Below are positions 1 to 7,027 of a DNA stretch of 9,252 bases, piece after piece. The DNA is from Pseudomonadota bacterium (GTDB lineage: Bacteria; Pseudomonadota; Alphaproteobacteria; Rhodospirillales; Magnetospirillaceae). The notes under the pieces are model-generated. The model saw nothing but the letters and a program-made list of their open reading frames with translations. It was not told the DNA's origin and ran no database searches. Positions within the stretch are counted from its first letter, which is position 1; every line of letters starts with the position of its first letter. The stretch lies in contig JAEZFE010000278.1 of assembly GCA_023437865.1 (NCBI GenBank), positions 1-9,252 on the forward strand. Direction: 5' to 3'. The translations under genes were made by a program, and so were the position numbers.

Positions 1-1308
1 CGGTTTGGCCATGCCATGCTGGCCCGCGCCTACGCCATGGTGGTGTTCGCCCTGCTGCTCGGCCACGATGACGGCCCCGGCCTGCTGCCGCCTGCCACGA
101 TCATGGCCGCCAGCTTGGTCTGGGGCGGCCATGCCGCCGCCGGCACACCCGCCCATCTGGCCGCCGACATCGCCCATCTGCTGGCCGCCGCCGCCTGGGT
201 GGGCGGATTGCTGCCGCTGATCCTGGCGTTGCGCGCCCACGTGCCGGTGGGCAAGACGCTGCGGCGGTTCTCGTCCATGGGAATGGCGGCGGTGGGCGTG
301 CTGGCCGCCACCGGCATCGTCAATACCTTGGCCCTGGAGACTCTACCCGGATTGGTGGGCACGCCCCACGGCCATTGGCTGCTGGTCAAGCTCGGGCTGT
401 TCACCGCCATGCTGGGGCTGGCCGCCCGGAACCGTTTCGTGCTGACCCCGCGCGGCGAACCGGCGCCGCTGGTGCGCGCCACCCTGGTCGAGACCGGGCT
501 GGCCGTCATGCTGCTGGCCGTGGTCGGGCTGCTGGGCACCCTGCCCCCCGGCCGGCACGCCGACCCGCGCTGGCCGTTCCCCTGGCGCCCGGACCAGGCC
601 TGGCCACCCAAGCTGGTGCCCGCCACGCCGCTGAGCTATGCCCATCCACCGCGCTACACCGCCGCCGCGCTGGTGGGGGGTAAGCGCCTCCATGCCGCTC
701 ATTGCGCCGGCTGCCACACCGCCGCCCCGAAGGCCACCAATGCCGGCGACATCGCCTGGTGGGCCACCCACGGCCATGCCGAGCCGGTGCTGCCTGAGGG
801 CGCCGAAGGTTGGAGCGTCGCCCAAGCCCTGCTCGCCACCGGCCCAACGCTGACCCCGCTGGTGGGAGCGGCAGGCGTGCCGGCCCCTGATTTCGACTAT
901 GACACCCCGTCTGGCGAGCAAGGGTCGCTGGCAGAAAGCGAGCGCATCACACTGCTGGTGTTCTTCGATGGCAGCCCGGCCTCGGACGAGCGGCTGAACG
1001 ACCTTGCCCTGCGCCGCCGGGCCATCCAGGCCTATGGCGTGCGCCTGCTCGCCATCGACCGGCGTGACCCGCGCAATCCCGCCGCAAGCGAATTGTCGGT
1101 GGCTGTCGCCCCCGAGGTGCCGGAGGCATTTTCCCTTCTGGTGCCGGGGAGCGGCCACACCGAGATGCTGCTGGACCGCGCCGGCATTATCCGCGCGGCA
1201 TGGCACCCCGGCGACCAGCCGGACTGGCGCACCGCCAAAACGCTGTCGCACCAATTGGCGAGACTGGCGATCGAGGCCATGCCGAGCGGCAACGGCCACA
1301 ATCACTAA
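1..1308 (+). CDS. CopD-domain membrane protein fused to a c-type haem site and a redoxin-like domain (5' partial)
   Basis: The reading frame is open to the left edge, so the true start lies outside; residues are counted from the ATG at 16. Residues 1-180 are hydrophobic helices typical of the CopD copper-resistance family (inner membrane copper handling): GHA near 38-40, HLLAAAAWVGGLL near 54-66, and a last helix ending in TLPPGRH near 175-181. A linker follows, then a haem-binding CAGCH motif at 230-234; no clear methionine axial ligand follows it, so the cytochrome domain looks short or degenerate. Residues 308-420 resemble a thioredoxin/redoxin fold (LLVFFDGSPAS, then LLAIDRRDP, then MLLDRAGIIRAAW), but the usual cysteine pair is absent: the expected site reads SPAS. 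The C-terminal part should be periplasmic if the haem is attached. The stop TAA overlaps the stop of the convergent kup gene. CopD assignment is fairly secure; the role of the tail is unknown. Confidence 0.8.
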   Translation, partial: RFGHAMLARAYAMVVFALLLGHDDGPGLLPPATIMAASLVWGGHAAAGTPAHLAADIAHLLAAAAWVGGLLPLILALRAHVPVGKTLRRFSSMGMAAVGVLAATGIVNTLALETLPGLVGTPHGHWLLVKLGLFTAMLGLAARNRFVLTPRGEPAPLVRATLVETGLAVMLLAVVGLLGTLPPGRHADPRWPFPWRPDQAWPPKLVPATPLSYAHPPRYTAAALVGGKRLHAAHCAGCHTAAPKATNAGDIAWWATHGHAEPVLPEGAEGWSVAQALLATGPTLTPLVGAAGVPAPDFDYDTPSGEQGSLAESERITLLVFFDGSPASDERLNDLALRRRAIQAYGVRLLAIDRRDPRNPAASELSVAVAPEVPEAFSLLVPGSGHTEMLLDRAGIIRAAWHPGDQPDWRTAKTLSHQLARLAIEAMPSGNGHNH

Positions 1309-3173
1309 AGCTCTACCCTGACCCCGATCTCCACCACCCGGTCGGGCGGCAGGTTGAAGAAATTGCTGGCATCGGCGGCGTTGCGGTTCAAGGCGACGAA
1401 CAGCCGTTCGCGCCATACCGCCATGCCCGGCGATCGGGTGGCGCGCACGGTCTCGCGGCCGACGAAATACGAAACCCGGGGGGAATTGGCCAGCAGCTCG
1501 GGACAGACGCGCTGCAATGTTCCCGGCACGTCGAAATCCTCCATGAAGCCAAAGCGCAGCTTCACCCGGTAGAAGCCGTGGCCGAGATGGTCGACGGCGT
1601 AGCGCTGCTCCTTGCGTACGTGGCTGACGGTCTCGCTGACCACCTGGACGACAAGGTTGCGTTCGTGCAGCACGCCATTGTGCGACAGGTTGTGGGCCAG
1701 CGCCGGCGGCACCACTTCGGGGATGGAGGCGAGGAAAATGGCGGTGCCGGGCACCCGTTGCTCGCAGCCGCCGCGCGCGGCGACGAAATCCTCAAGCGCC
1801 ATGACCTCGTGGCGCATGCGGGTGGCGACGATCTTCTTGCCCTTGCGCCAGGTGGTCATCACCGCCACGAACAGAATGGCGGTGACCAGCGGCAGCCAGC
1901 CGCCGGTGGGGATCTTGAGCAGGTTGGAGCCGAGGAACAGTAGATCCAGCGCCAGGAGCGGCACGGCGAAAGCCGCGCACAGCCATAGCGGCCACCCCCA
2001 TTGGCGGCGCGCCACCACCGCCACCAGGCAGGTGGTGACCAGCATGGTGCCGGTGACCGCCAGCCCGTAGGCCGAGGCCAGGTTGGACGACGAGCGGAAG
2101 CCCAGCACCAGGATCAGCACCGCGCCCAGCAGCTCCCAATTGACCGAGGGCAGGTAGATCTGCCCGGCGTCGTGACGCGAGGTGTGCAGCACCATGAGGC
2201 GCGGCCAATAACGCAGCAGGCTGGCCTGACGCACGATGGAATAGGCACCGGAGATCACCGCTTGCGAAGCGATGATGGTCGCCACGCTGGCCAGCACCAC
2301 CAGCGGGATCACCGCCCAATCGGGAGCCAGGCGGTAAAAGGGATTGTCGAGCGTGCGGGGATCGGACAGCACCAGCGCGCCCTGGCCCAGATAGTTGAGC
2401 AGCAGCGCCGGCATGGCCACGGTGAACCAAGCGATGCGGATGGAACGTCGGTTGAAATGCCCCATGTCCGCATAGCACGCCTCGGCCCCGGTCAGCACCA
2501 GCACCACTGCACCCAGCAGCAGGAAGCCCAGCACCGGCTCGTTGATCATCAGCAGGATGCCGTGGCGCGGCGAGAACGCCCACAGGATGCGCGGCTCGGC
2601 AGCAATGTGCACGGCGCCGAGGACGGCCAGTGTGACGAACCACACCACCATGATCGGACCGAACAACGCCCCCATGCGCGCGGTGCCGCGGCTCTGGATC
2701 GAGAACAGCGCGATCAGGATCACGCACGATATCGGGATGATCCAATCGCTGAGGCCGGGCAGCGCCACCTCGATGCCTTCGACCGCGCTCAGCACCGAGA
2801 TGGACGGGGTGATCATGGCGTCGCCGAAGAACAGGGCGGCGCCCACCAGGCCCATGGCGGTGACCACGCGGGCCAGCCGGGGCGAGCCACCGGTCTGGCG
2901 CTGGGCCAGCGCCATCAACGCCATCACCCCGCCCTCGCCCCGGTTATCGGCGCGCAGCACCAGGCCCATGTACTTTCCCGCCACCACCAGAATGATGGCC
3001 CATACGGTGATCGACAACACCCCCAGCACGTTGGCCGCGCTGGGGGCCAAGCCGTGGGCGAAGCATTCGCGCAACGCATAGAGCGGGCTGGTGCCAATAT
3101 CGCCGAATACCACCCCTAGCGCCGCGACCGCCAGATTGGCGGTACGCCGACGGGCTCGCCTTTCACCTTCCAT
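1305..3173 (-). CDS. kup: Kup-family low-affinity potassium uptake transporter
   Basis: An inner-membrane K+ uptake protein of the KUP/HAK/KT family, probably a K+/H+ symporter. The chosen start gives 622 aa, the usual length. Family signatures are GDIGTSPLYA (residues 24-33), RADNRGEGG (74-82), FFGDAMITPSISVLSAVEG (115-133) and a later GAEACYADMGHF; about twelve hydrophobic segments cover the first two thirds, followed by a soluble cytoplasmic C-terminal domain. The frame is open further up to an ATG at 3227, but those 18 extra residues (rich in Pro and Arg) lie inside the upstream gene and do not fit the family N-terminus, so the ATG at 3173 is preferred, although its ribosome site (ACGGA-like) is weak. 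It starts 11 bases after the EAL gene stop, so it is probably co-transcribed and translationally coupled. Its TAG overlaps the TAA of the convergent CopD fusion gene. Confidence 0.95.
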   Translation of the reverse strand: MEGERRARRRTANLAVAALGVVFGDIGTSPLYALRECFAHGLAPSAANVLGVLSITVWAIILVVAGKYMGLVLRADNRGEGGVMALMALAQRQTGGSPRLARVVTAMGLVGAALFFGDAMITPSISVLSAVEGIEVALPGLSDWIIPISCVILIALFSIQSRGTARMGALFGPIMVVWFVTLAVLGAVHIAAEPRILWAFSPRHGILLMINEPVLGFLLLGAVVLVLTGAEACYADMGHFNRRSIRIAWFTVAMPALLLNYLGQGALVLSDPRTLDNPFYRLAPDWAVIPLVVLASVATIIASQAVISGAYSIVRQASLLRYWPRLMVLHTSRHDAGQIYLPSVNWELLGAVLILVLGFRSSSNLASAYGLAVTGTMLVTTCLVAVVARRQWGWPLWLCAAFAVPLLALDLLFLGSNLLKIPTGGWLPLVTAILFVAVMTTWRKGKKIVATRMRHEVMALEDFVAARGGCEQRVPGTAIFLASIPEVVPPALAHNLSHNGVLHERNLVVQVVSETVSHVRKEQRYAVDHLGHGFYRVKLRFGFMEDFDVPGTLQRVCPELLANSPRVSYFVGRETVRATRSPGMAVWRERLFVALNRNAADASNFFNLPPDRVVEIGVRVEL

Positions 3174-3184
3174 GGCCGCATCCG

Positions 3185-4348
3185 TCAAGCGTGGCGGGGA
3201 TGGGCGGCCTGCCACTGGGCCAGCCAAGCCGGCACCATGTCGGCATCCATGGGCTGGGCCAGCACATAGCCCTGGATGGCGTCACACCCCAGTTCGGTCA
3301 GGGTTTCCATCACTTCCTCGGTCTCGACGCCCTCGGCCACCGCGCTCATTTCCAGATTATGGGCCAGCTCGATCATGGTCTTGACGATGATCCGGGCCTC
3401 GCGCGAGCGGGCGCATTCCCGCACGAAGGACTGGTCGATTTTGAGCTCGGAGAACGGCAGGCGGTGCAATTGGACCAGCGACGAAAAGCCGGTGCCGAAA
3501 TCATCGATGCTGAGCTTGAAGCCCTTGATACGCAGCCGGGTCAGGATGTCGAGGGCGCGCAACGGTTCGGCCATGGCGGCAGTCTCGGTGATCTCTATGG
3601 TGATCTGGTCCTCGGCAACGCCGTTGGACTTGCACAGATTGTCCAGCCGGTCGGCCAGGGCCTCCTCGTGCAGATTATGGGCGGACAGGTTGATCGACAT
3701 CTGGGCGTCGATGCCCTGATTCTTCCATTCGCCCAATTGCGACACCGCCTGGCGGGTCACGGTCTCGGACAGCGCGTCGATATAGCCGCTGGCCTCGGCC
3801 ATGGGGATGAAGCGGTCGGGCGCGATGGTGCCCTGGCGGGCATGCTTCCATCGGGCCAGCGCCTCGAACCCCGCCGGCTCCAGCGACCCCAGCACGACCT
3901 TGGGCTGGTAGTAGGGCTTGATCTCGCCCTTGCCGATGGCCTCCTCCAGCGCCGCCTCGGTGACCACATTCTCCTCGGTGTGGTTGCTGTCGAGGATGGT
4001 CTTGAGGTCCTTGGCCCGCATGGGCTTTTGCAACGTGCCGCAGATGTCGAGGCCGCGCTCGGTGCCGATCCGGCGGGCGGCATCGACCACCCGGCCATCG
4101 AAGCCGCTCATGATCCAGATCTTGGCCGAACACAGCACCCCGGCCAGATAACGCAGCAATTCCACCCCGTCGGCCTTGGGCATCACCAGATCCATGATGA
4201 TGTGGGTGGGCCGCCATTCCGTGCACAACCGCCGGAATTCCACCGGGTTGTCGGTGGTCTGCACCTCGTAGCCGGCGCTTTCGGCCACGCGCGCAACGAA
4301 TTGTGCGAAGCCCGGCTCGTCGTCGATGGCCAGCAATCTGTCGCTCAT
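3185..4348 (-). CDS. Response regulator with EAL domain (c-di-GMP phosphodiesterase)
   Basis: A 387-aa cytoplasmic two-domain protein. Residues 1-120 are a receiver: acidic pocket D9-D10-E11, phosphoacceptor D53 in MDLVMP, S81 in MSGF, and K108 in QKP. Residues about 130-380 are an EAL domain that hydrolyses cyclic di-GMP to pGpG. The catalytic and metal-binding motifs look intact: YYQPKV (146-151), EAL (162-164), N220 in INLS, E252 in EITE, DDFGTG (282-287), K303 in KID, EGVET (339-343) and QGY (359-361). There is no GGDEF domain, so it should only degrade the messenger. The ATG at 4348 overlaps the kinase stop as ATGA and has AAGGGAG seven bases upstream; a longer in-frame ORF to 4432 adds only residues inside the kinase gene that do not fit a receiver N-terminus. 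The adjacent kinase is the obvious phosphodonor. Architecture is comparable to VieA/PvrR-type regulators, but orthology is not claimed. Confidence 0.94.
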   Translation of the reverse strand: MSDRLLAIDDEPGFAQFVARVAESAGYEVQTTDNPVEFRRLCTEWRPTHIIMDLVMPKADGVELLRYLAGVLCSAKIWIMSGFDGRVVDAARRIGTERGLDICGTLQKPMRAKDLKTILDSNHTEENVVTEAALEEAIGKGEIKPYYQPKVVLGSLEPAGFEALARWKHARQGTIAPDRFIPMAEASGYIDALSETVTRQAVSQLGEWKNQGIDAQMSINLSAHNLHEEALADRLDNLCKSNGVAEDQITIEITETAAMAEPLRALDILTRLRIKGFKLSIDDFGTGFSSLVQLHRLPFSELKIDQSFVRECARSREARIIVKTMIELAHNLEMSAVAEGVETEEVMETLTELGCDAIQGYVLAQPMDADMVPAWLAQWQAAHPRHA

Positions 4349-6024
4349 GTCATGGCTCCCTTGCCGTCGAGGGCGTCGCGCACCGCGCGGGCCAGGTCCC
4401 GTTTCCGATAGGGCTTGCTCAGGAATCCCCACCGCGCGCTGCCTTCGGGCGGATGGTGGAGCGAATCGCCGGGGAAGCCCGACGTGATGAGAACCTTGAG
4501 GCCGGGGCGCAGTTTCAGCGCTTCCTCCGCCAGGGCGAAGCCGGTCATCCCTTCGGGCATCACCACGTCCGAGAACAGAAGGTCGATGTGGGCATCGGAG
4601 CGCAGCACCGCCATGGCCGCCGGCCCATGTTCCGCCATCAGCACCTGATAGCCGAAGCCGGTCAGCTGGTTGCGCACCATGCGGCGCACATCGTCATTGT
4701 CCTCGACCACCAACACGGTCTCGCTGCCGCCGGTAATGCGCTCGCCGCCCTTGCCGGGGCGGGCGTGGCCGTGGGCGCTTTCGGGAGCGCGCGGAAAGTA
4801 CAGCCGCACGGTGGTCCCGTGCCCCACCTCGGAATAGATGCGGATATGCCCGCCCGATTGCTTGATGAAGCCGAACACCATGGACAGGCCGAGCCCGGTT
4901 CCCTGCCCCACCGGCTTGGTGGTGAAGAACGGCTCGAACACGCGGGCCAGGGTTTCGGCGCTCATGCCCGAGCCGTTGTCGCTGATCTCGATCAGCACAT
5001 ATTCGCCGGCCAGCACCTCGGCGTTCTGGCTGGCGTAATCTTCGTCCAGTTCGGTGTTGCGCGCGGCGATGACCAGGGTGCCGCCGCCCGGCATGGCGTC
5101 GCGGGCGTTGATGGCGAGGTTGGTGATGGCCGATTCCAGTTGGGCGGCATCCACCACCACCGGCCACAGCCCGCCCGCCACCCGCAACTCGACCTTGATG
5201 TGCTCGCCCAAGGCCCGGGTCAGCATGCGCGACGAGGTGGTCAGCAGGTCGGCGGGATCGAGCCGCGCCGGCTGCAGCGGCTGGCGGCGCGAGAAGGCCA
5301 GCAGCGCGCGGGTAAGGTCGGCGCCGCGCAGCAGCGCGTTGAGCGCCGTCTCCAGCAATTCGGCGGCGCGCGGATTGTCGGCCAGATCGACCTCAAGCAA
5401 ATCAAGGTTGCCGATGGCGACGCCCAGGATGTTGTTGAAGTCGTGCGCCAACCCGCCGGTCAACTGGCCCACCGCCTCCATCTTCTGGGCCTGCTGAAGC
5501 TGGAACGCCATGGCCTTGCGGTGGCTGATGTCCTCGAACACGCAGATGGCGCCGCGCAGCCGGTCGTCCTCGCCCATCAGCGGCGCCCCCGACAGCGAGG
5601 TCTCGACCAGCGAGCCGTCCTTGCGCCGGCACTGCACCTCCTCGCCCTTGACCAGCTGGCCGGTAACCATGCGCAGAAACACGTCGGCGGCGGAGGCGCG
5701 CAAATCGGGGTTGGGGGTGAACACATGGGGGGGCGACGGCCTGCCCACCATTTCCTCGGCGGTGTAGCCCAGGATGGCCTCGCAGGCCTGATTCCACAGC
5801 TCCACCTTGCCGTGGCGGTCGATGGTGATCACCCCCACCGGCAAGGCCGAGATCATGGCGCGCAGCACGTCGTTCTTGTGGACCAGCGCCTCCTCGGCGG
5901 CTTGCCGCGCCGCTTCGGCGGCCCCCGTCTCGGCGCGGCAGCGCTCAAGCTCCGCCGCCGCCTGTTCCAGCGCCTGGGTAGTGCTTCCGGTCAGGGCGCC
6001 CTTAAGCCGTTCGAACGGCGACAT
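4345..6024 (-). CDS. Soluble PAS-containing hybrid sensor histidine kinase
   Basis: A 559-aa protein without membrane segments, so it probably senses a cytoplasmic signal. In order: a likely coiled coil rich in Ala/Glu (about 15-50), one PAS/PAC domain (about 53-168, with ITIDRHGKVELWNQA and FEDISHRK), the dimerisation/phosphoacceptor helix with H194 in GGLAHDFNN, a HATPase domain (N box NLAINARDA 302-310, G1 DNGSGM 349-354, F box FEPFFTTK 363-370, G2 GTGLGLS 375-381) and a C-terminal receiver (acidic E441-D442, phosphoacceptor D486 in SDVVMP, T514-S515, K537). All catalytic boxes are present. I prefer the ATG at 6024 over the in-frame ATG at 6039 because GGGAGG lies just before it, about five bases away. 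It is the first gene of the minus-strand unit and overlaps the EAL regulator by 4 bases. The ligand or cofactor of the PAS domain cannot be told from the sequence. Confidence 0.94.
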   Translation of the reverse strand: MSPFERLKGALTGSTTQALEQAAAELERCRAETGAAEAARQAAEEALVHKNDVLRAMISALPVGVITIDRHGKVELWNQACEAILGYTAEEMVGRPSPPHVFTPNPDLRASAADVFLRMVTGQLVKGEEVQCRRKDGSLVETSLSGAPLMGEDDRLRGAICVFEDISHRKAMAFQLQQAQKMEAVGQLTGGLAHDFNNILGVAIGNLDLLEVDLADNPRAAELLETALNALLRGADLTRALLAFSRRQPLQPARLDPADLLTTSSRMLTRALGEHIKVELRVAGGLWPVVVDAAQLESAITNLAINARDAMPGGGTLVIAARNTELDEDYASQNAEVLAGEYVLIEISDNGSGMSAETLARVFEPFFTTKPVGQGTGLGLSMVFGFIKQSGGHIRIYSEVGHGTTVRLYFPRAPESAHGHARPGKGGERITGGSETVLVVEDNDDVRRMVRNQLTGFGYQVLMAEHGPAAMAVLRSDAHIDLLFSDVVMPEGMTGFALAEEALKLRPGLKVLITSGFPGDSLHHPPEGSARWGFLSKPYRKRDLARAVRDALDGKGAMT

Positions 6025-6037
6025 GCCGCCTCCCCAC
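6018..6037 (-). promoter_or_regulatory. Ribosome binding site deciding the kinase start
   Basis: On the minus strand GGGGAGGCGGC directly precedes the ATG at 6024, an anti-16S match with about five bases of spacing. The alternative upstream in-frame ATG at 6039 would place this purine-rich stretch inside the coding sequence (it would encode WGGG), so 6024 is taken as the start. Confidence 0.65.
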
Positions 6038-6131
6038 ACCTGCTACTCACCTTGGCATGTTGGGCGCGCGAGGCCGGGGGACGATACCGCGAAGGGGGGA
6101 GGCGGCCTTGCCCGGCGCCGGGGCGGGGCGG
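6025..6131. other. Intergenic region between kinase and quinone reductase genes
   Basis: 107 very GC-rich bases separating two minus-strand genes. It holds the 12-base perfect palindrome CCCGGCGCCGGG at 6111-6122, just after the stop of the quinone reductase gene, and runs of G on the plus strand. There is no T-tract after the palindrome on the minus strand, so a standard intrinsic terminator is not supported. A promoter for the kinase unit may lie here, but no clear -35/-10 pair is visible. Confidence 0.4.
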
Positions 6132-6929
6132 CTAAAGGGAGGCCGCAGCATCGTCCACGTGAAGGGCAAAGCCCGAGGCCGCCGGATCACCCAGCCCGGC
6201 GCGAAGCTGAAGGCTGGGGATCAGGTAATCCCCGCCGTTCTGGCGGCGATAGGGAATCGGCGCCGCCATCGCCAGATTCCGCATGCGGTCACGCAAGCGT
6301 TCCGCCGTCGAGGCGAACGCGGCCTCGTCGAACCGGTCGACCCGGTAGGCCACGAAGGGGGGCAGTACGTCGTATCCCGGATAATGCAGGATGCCGTGGT
6401 TGATCGGGAACAGCAGGTCGTCGATGGGACCGTTGACGCCACGCGGGGAATAATGCGCTTCCCAGCCGCCGGTCGTCACCACCAGCATGGCGCGCTTACC
6501 TGACAGCCGGCCTTCGCCGTAACGATCGCCCCAGCGATGGTCGCTGTGTTCGCCGACCCCATAGGCGAAGCCATAGGCATAGACCCGATCGACCCAGCCC
6601 TTGAGGATTGCCGGCATGGTGAACCACCACAGCGGAAACTGGAGAATCAGCATATCGGCCCACAGCAGCTTTTCCTGCTCGGCTTTGACATCCTCGGTCA
6701 GCGCGGCGGCGGCGAAGGCCTCGCCGGACGCCGCCGCTACCTTCAACCGCGCGTCGGCAGCGAGCGCCGGGAAGTCGGTGCCATCCACCTGGGCTTTCCA
6801 GCCCATGGCGTAGAGGTCCGAGACCTGCACCACATGCCCCTGGGCCCTCAATTCCTCGATGGCGACGTCACGCAAGGCGGCGTTGAGGGAGCGGGGTTCT
6901 GGATGGGCGAAAACGATGAGCACATTCAT
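6132..6929 (-). CDS. NAD(P)H:quinone oxidoreductase-like flavodoxin-fold protein
   Basis: A 265-aa cytoplasmic protein of the Flavodoxin_2 / NQO1-MdaB-KefF type, which reduces quinones or other electrophiles by two electrons from NAD(P)H using bound FMN or FAD. The N-terminus MNVLIVFAHPEPRSLN is the typical first beta strand and phosphate-binding loop; LILQFPLWWFTMPAILKGW (about residues 95-113) is the flavin-binding signature of the family, followed by DRVYAYGFAYG; VVTTGGWEAHYSPRG is the later flavin-contact strand and loop. Length is in the range of the longer NQO-like members. AGGTG about ten bases before the ATG supports the start. It is divergent from a LysR-type regulator across 98 bases, which suggests control by that regulator. 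The exact substrate is not predictable; a plain reductase acting on aromatic or quinone compounds is most likely. Confidence 0.88.
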   Translation of the reverse strand: MNVLIVFAHPEPRSLNAALRDVAIEELRAQGHVVQVSDLYAMGWKAQVDGTDFPALAADARLKVAAASGEAFAAAALTEDVKAEQEKLLWADMLILQFPLWWFTMPAILKGWVDRVYAYGFAYGVGEHSDHRWGDRYGEGRLSGKRAMLVVTTGGWEAHYSPRGVNGPIDDLLFPINHGILHYPGYDVLPPFVAYRVDRFDEAAFASTAERLRDRMRNLAMAAPIPYRRQNGGDYLIPSLQLRAGLGDPAASGFALHVDDAAASL

Positions 6930-7027
6930 GGCGGGGCACCTGCTTGGTGGAGACAGCTACCGCCCAAGCTAGGCCATGGCCCCATTGATGCGATATACAT
7001 CGTGTTCAGATATGATAAAGCCGAAAT
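6930..7027. promoter_or_regulatory. Divergent promoter/operator region of quinone reductase and LysR genes
   Basis: The 98 bases between two divergent starts turn AT-rich toward the lysR side. A short dyad GATG-N7-CATC spans 6987-7001, and ATAT at 6993-6996 is mirrored by ATAT at 7010-7013; such partial dyads are where LysR-type regulators usually bind, though a textbook T-N11-A dyad is not clear. TATGAT at 7011-7016 could be a -10 for lysR, with TTGATG at 6985-6990 as an over-spaced -35 (20 bases), which the dyad would overlap. Promoter calls are tentative. Confidence 0.45.

Noticed and set aside
2001..3119. Long plus-strand open frame opposite kup (372 codons)
   Set aside because: Its translation is rich in His, Gln, Arg and Gly with no domain pattern; it is an antisense shadow of kup in GC-rich DNA.
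3191..4411. Plus-strand open frame of 406 codons opposite the EAL regulator
   Set aside because: Shadow frame; the intact EAL and receiver motifs are on the minus strand.
6111..6122. Palindrome CCCGGCGCCGGG as terminator of the quinone reductase gene
   Set aside because: No loop and no T-tract on the minus strand; such palindromes are frequent in GC-rich DNA.
4303..6135. Plus-strand open frame of 610 codons opposite the histidine kinase
   Set aside because: Low-complexity His/Gly/Gln/Arg translation; the minus strand carries all the kinase and receiver motifs, so this is a shadow.
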